The notes below the pieces were generated by a model. The model had not been told where the DNA came from and searched no databases. It saw only the letters and a program-made list of their open reading frames with translations. 64,000 nt of DNA from Saccharomyces uvarum (taxonomy: Eukaryota; Ascomycota; Saccharomycetes; Saccharomycetales; Saccharomycetaceae). The stretch is from contig OX365940.1 in assembly GCA_947243795.1 (NCBI GenBank), forward strand, positions 62,001 to 126,000, in the 5' to 3' direction. How positions within the stretch are numbered: the first letter of the stretch is position 1; each line of letters starts with the position of its first letter. Made by a program: the position numbers and the translations under genes. Positions 62,405-64,000 of the stretch are shown here, one piece after another.

Positions 62405-63676
62405 ATGACTGATTCTGCCTCGAGTAGTACTAATAAGGCTCTGATGCAAAAATTGACAGGTCCACAGCTTTTTGACAAGATTGGGCGTCCTACTAGGATT
62501 GTTGCGCCAATGGTGGATCAATCTGACTTAGCATGGCGTATTTTGTCAAGGAGATACGGTGCCACATTGGCGTACACTCCCATGTTACATGCGAAATTAT
62601 TTGCTACCTCGAAGAAATATAGGGAAGACAATTGGTGCTCCCTAGATGGTTCTGACGTGGATAGGCCTTTGGTTGTACAATTTTGTGCCAACGACCCGGA
62701 GTATTTGTTGGCTGCAGCTAAATTTGTGGAGGATAAATGTGATGCTGTAGATTTAAATTTGGGCTGTCCTCAAGGTATAGCCAAGAAGGGACACTATGGG
62801 TCGTTTTTGATGGAAGAATGGGAATTGGTACATGGTTTAATTAACACCTTGCATAAGAATTTGAAAGTGCCAGTCACCGCCAAAATTCGTATATTTGATG
62901 ATCGTGAGAAGAGTTTAAGCTATGCCAAGATGGTATTAGACGCAGGTGCTCAGTTTTTAACAGTACATGGGAGAGTAAGAGACCAAAAGGGTCAAAAGAC
63001 AGGTTTAGCAAACTGGCAAACAATCAAGTATTTAAGAGATGAACTGCCCAAAGAAACTGTCTTTTTTGCCAATGGGAATATCCTATACCCTGAAGATATC
63101 TCACGCTGTATGGAAAACATTGGTGCAGATGCAGTTATGAGCGCCGAAGGGAACCTTTATAATCCTGGTGTTTTCAACGTGGACCACACTCAGGACAAAG
63201 ACAAGATTTTCCCACGTGTAGATAAAATCATCAGGGAATACTTTCAGATAGTCAAGGATTGTCAAGAATCTAAAGCCTCCAAAACAGCGATGAAGTCACA
63301 TTTCTTCAAGATCCTAAGGCCTCTTTTACCACACCATACGGATATCAGATCTGACCTTGCAACCATGAATACGAAGGCCACCTGGGAGGAATGGGAGGAA
63401 AAGATAGTGATACCTGTAGAGAAAGTGGTGGAAGAAATATACCAACAACCGGATATCGAGGTCAAGGATGAAATAACCATCGGCGAGATGCAGGCTTGGG
63501 GCGGTTCGTACAGAACCGTGCCATACTGGAGGTGCCAGCCATATTTTAGGCCTGTTAACGGTATCACTGGTGATAAAAGAGTTATGCAAGGCTTGACAGA
63601 TGCAGACATGAACAAAAAACGTAAAGCTGATGTACCGCTCGAATCTTCTGGTAAAACGAAGGAAGCAAAAGCATAG
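62405..63676 (+). CDS. DUS1: Dus1, tRNA-dihydrouridine(16/17) synthase
   Basis: 423 residues from the ATG at 62405 (MTDSASSSTNKAL), exactly the S. cerevisiae length; the frame opens 22 codons earlier at a less conserved start. FMN-dependent enzyme reducing U16 and U17 of the tRNA D-loop with NADPH. A TIM-barrel fold is recognised by APMVDQSDLAWR (34-45), LNLGCPQGIAKKGHYGSFLM with catalytic C121, the SxKIR-like AKIRI strand, VHGR and FFANGNI (FMN phosphate). The C-terminal extension is lysine-rich. Confidence 0.97.
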   Translation: MTDSASSSTNKALMQKLTGPQLFDKIGRPTRIVAPMVDQSDLAWRILSRRYGATLAYTPMLHAKLFATSKKYREDNWCSLDGSDVDRPLVVQFCANDPEYLLAAAKFVEDKCDAVDLNLGCPQGIAKKGHYGSFLMEEWELVHGLINTLHKNLKVPVTAKIRIFDDREKSLSYAKMVLDAGAQFLTVHGRVRDQKGQKTGLANWQTIKYLRDELPKETVFFANGNILYPEDISRCMENIGADAVMSAEGNLYNPGVFNVDHTQDKDKIFPRVDKIIREYFQIVKDCQESKASKTAMKSHFFKILRPLLPHHTDIRSDLATMNTKATWEEWEEKIVIPVEKVVEEIYQQPDIEVKDEITIGEMQAWGGSYRTVPYWRCQPYFRPVNGITGDKRVMQGLTDADMNKKRKADVPLESSGKTKEAKA

Positions 63677-63691
63677 TGTGATCGTCGCCTA

Positions 63692-63785
63692 ATATATATA
63701 TATATATATAATAAGAAGATCCCTTTGCTATCTGCCCTTTTACCTAAATCTGAGCTTTTATGTATATATATATATATATATATAT
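63692..63785. repeat. Two TA microsatellites between DUS1 and YML079W
   Basis: Alternating TA runs at 63692-63712 and 63763-63785. They could serve the DUS1 3' end and the YML079W promoter. Confidence 0.85.
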
Positions 63786-63881
63786 CAATACAAGTAGAAA
63801 ATATTCAACGTCGCCTTCATAAGAAAACTCTATTGTAATCTGAAACTCAAACACTCGACTGAGAGCACACCAGAGAAAAAT

Positions 63882-64000
63882 ATGTCAGCCAATGTACAAG
63901 AAGCTGCTGATGCAGCCATTGAACCGGTAAGCTTTGTCAAAGTCCCTGCACTTGAGCCACCAACTAGTTTGCAACAATTGATCCATGATTGGCAATTGAT
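63882..64000 (+). CDS. YML079W: YML079W cupin-like protein (3' end outside window)
   Basis: The ATG at 63882 opens a frame to the end of the window (about 39 residues, beginning MSANVQEAADAAIE and including LQQLIHDWQLI). The N-terminus and position after DUS1 match S. cerevisiae YML079W, a protein of unknown function with a cupin fold. Only the first fifth is visible, so no active-site residue can be judged. Confidence 0.9.
   Translation, partial: MSANVQEAADAAIEPVSFVKVPALEPPTSLQQLIHDWQL

Overview
This window is a nuclear chromosome segment from a budding yeast of the genus Saccharomyces. It is collinear, gene for gene, with the left arm of S. cerevisiae chromosome XIII from BUL2 (YML111W) to YML079W. 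Protein lengths match the S. cerevisiae orthologues almost residue for residue (Tub1 447, Alo1 526, Dus1 423, Ura5 226, Coq5 307, Nup188 1655 aa). Both introns expected here (GIM5, TUB1) have canonical GTATGT / TACTAAC / AG signals. One gene is absent from S. cerevisiae: a budding-yeast Dicer (DCR1) lies between TSL1 and ARG81. This points to the early-branching S. uvarum / S. eubayanus (old 'S. bayanus') side of the genus rather than to S. cerevisiae; the species is an inference.

Layout. Bases 1-10 kb: end of BUL2, COQ5, ZDS2, YML108W, PML39, URA5. 10-20 kb: SEC65, MDM1, NUP188, all on the minus strand. 20-26 kb: CAC2, CUE4 and TSL1 in a block of strikingly GC-rich DNA. 26.3-28.1 kb: DCR1. 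28-40 kb: ARG81, TAF13, VPS9, YML096W, RAD10, GIM5 (spliced), UTP14, PRE8. 40-53 kb: RPM2, a 1.47-kb gene-free stretch, UFO1, AIM33, ALO1, TUB1 (spliced). 53-64 kb: YML083C, YML082W, ATP18, TDA9, DUS1 and the first codons of YML079W. I saw no tRNA, rRNA, transposon, CRISPR or centromere.

The genes are mostly unrelated housekeeping functions rather than a pathway. Several promoters carry motifs that fit the gene they serve: STREs and a TATA box before TSL1, RRPE plus PAC before UTP14, a PACE (Rpn4) site before PRE8, and AR1-like sites before the anaerobic gene YML083C.

The two points most worth following are these. (1) DCR1 has complete RNase III catalytic residues and two dsRNA-binding domains, but an ambiguous 5' end: the open frame runs upstream of its first ATG with no start codon, and three out-of-frame ATGs precede it. 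(2) YML083C, an uncharacterised protein, carries a C-X27-C-X23-H-X-H pattern ending in HCHP. This resembles the zinc-binding core of the iron regulators Aft1/Aft2 (WRKY-GCM1 superfamily), which would make it a candidate DNA-binding factor.
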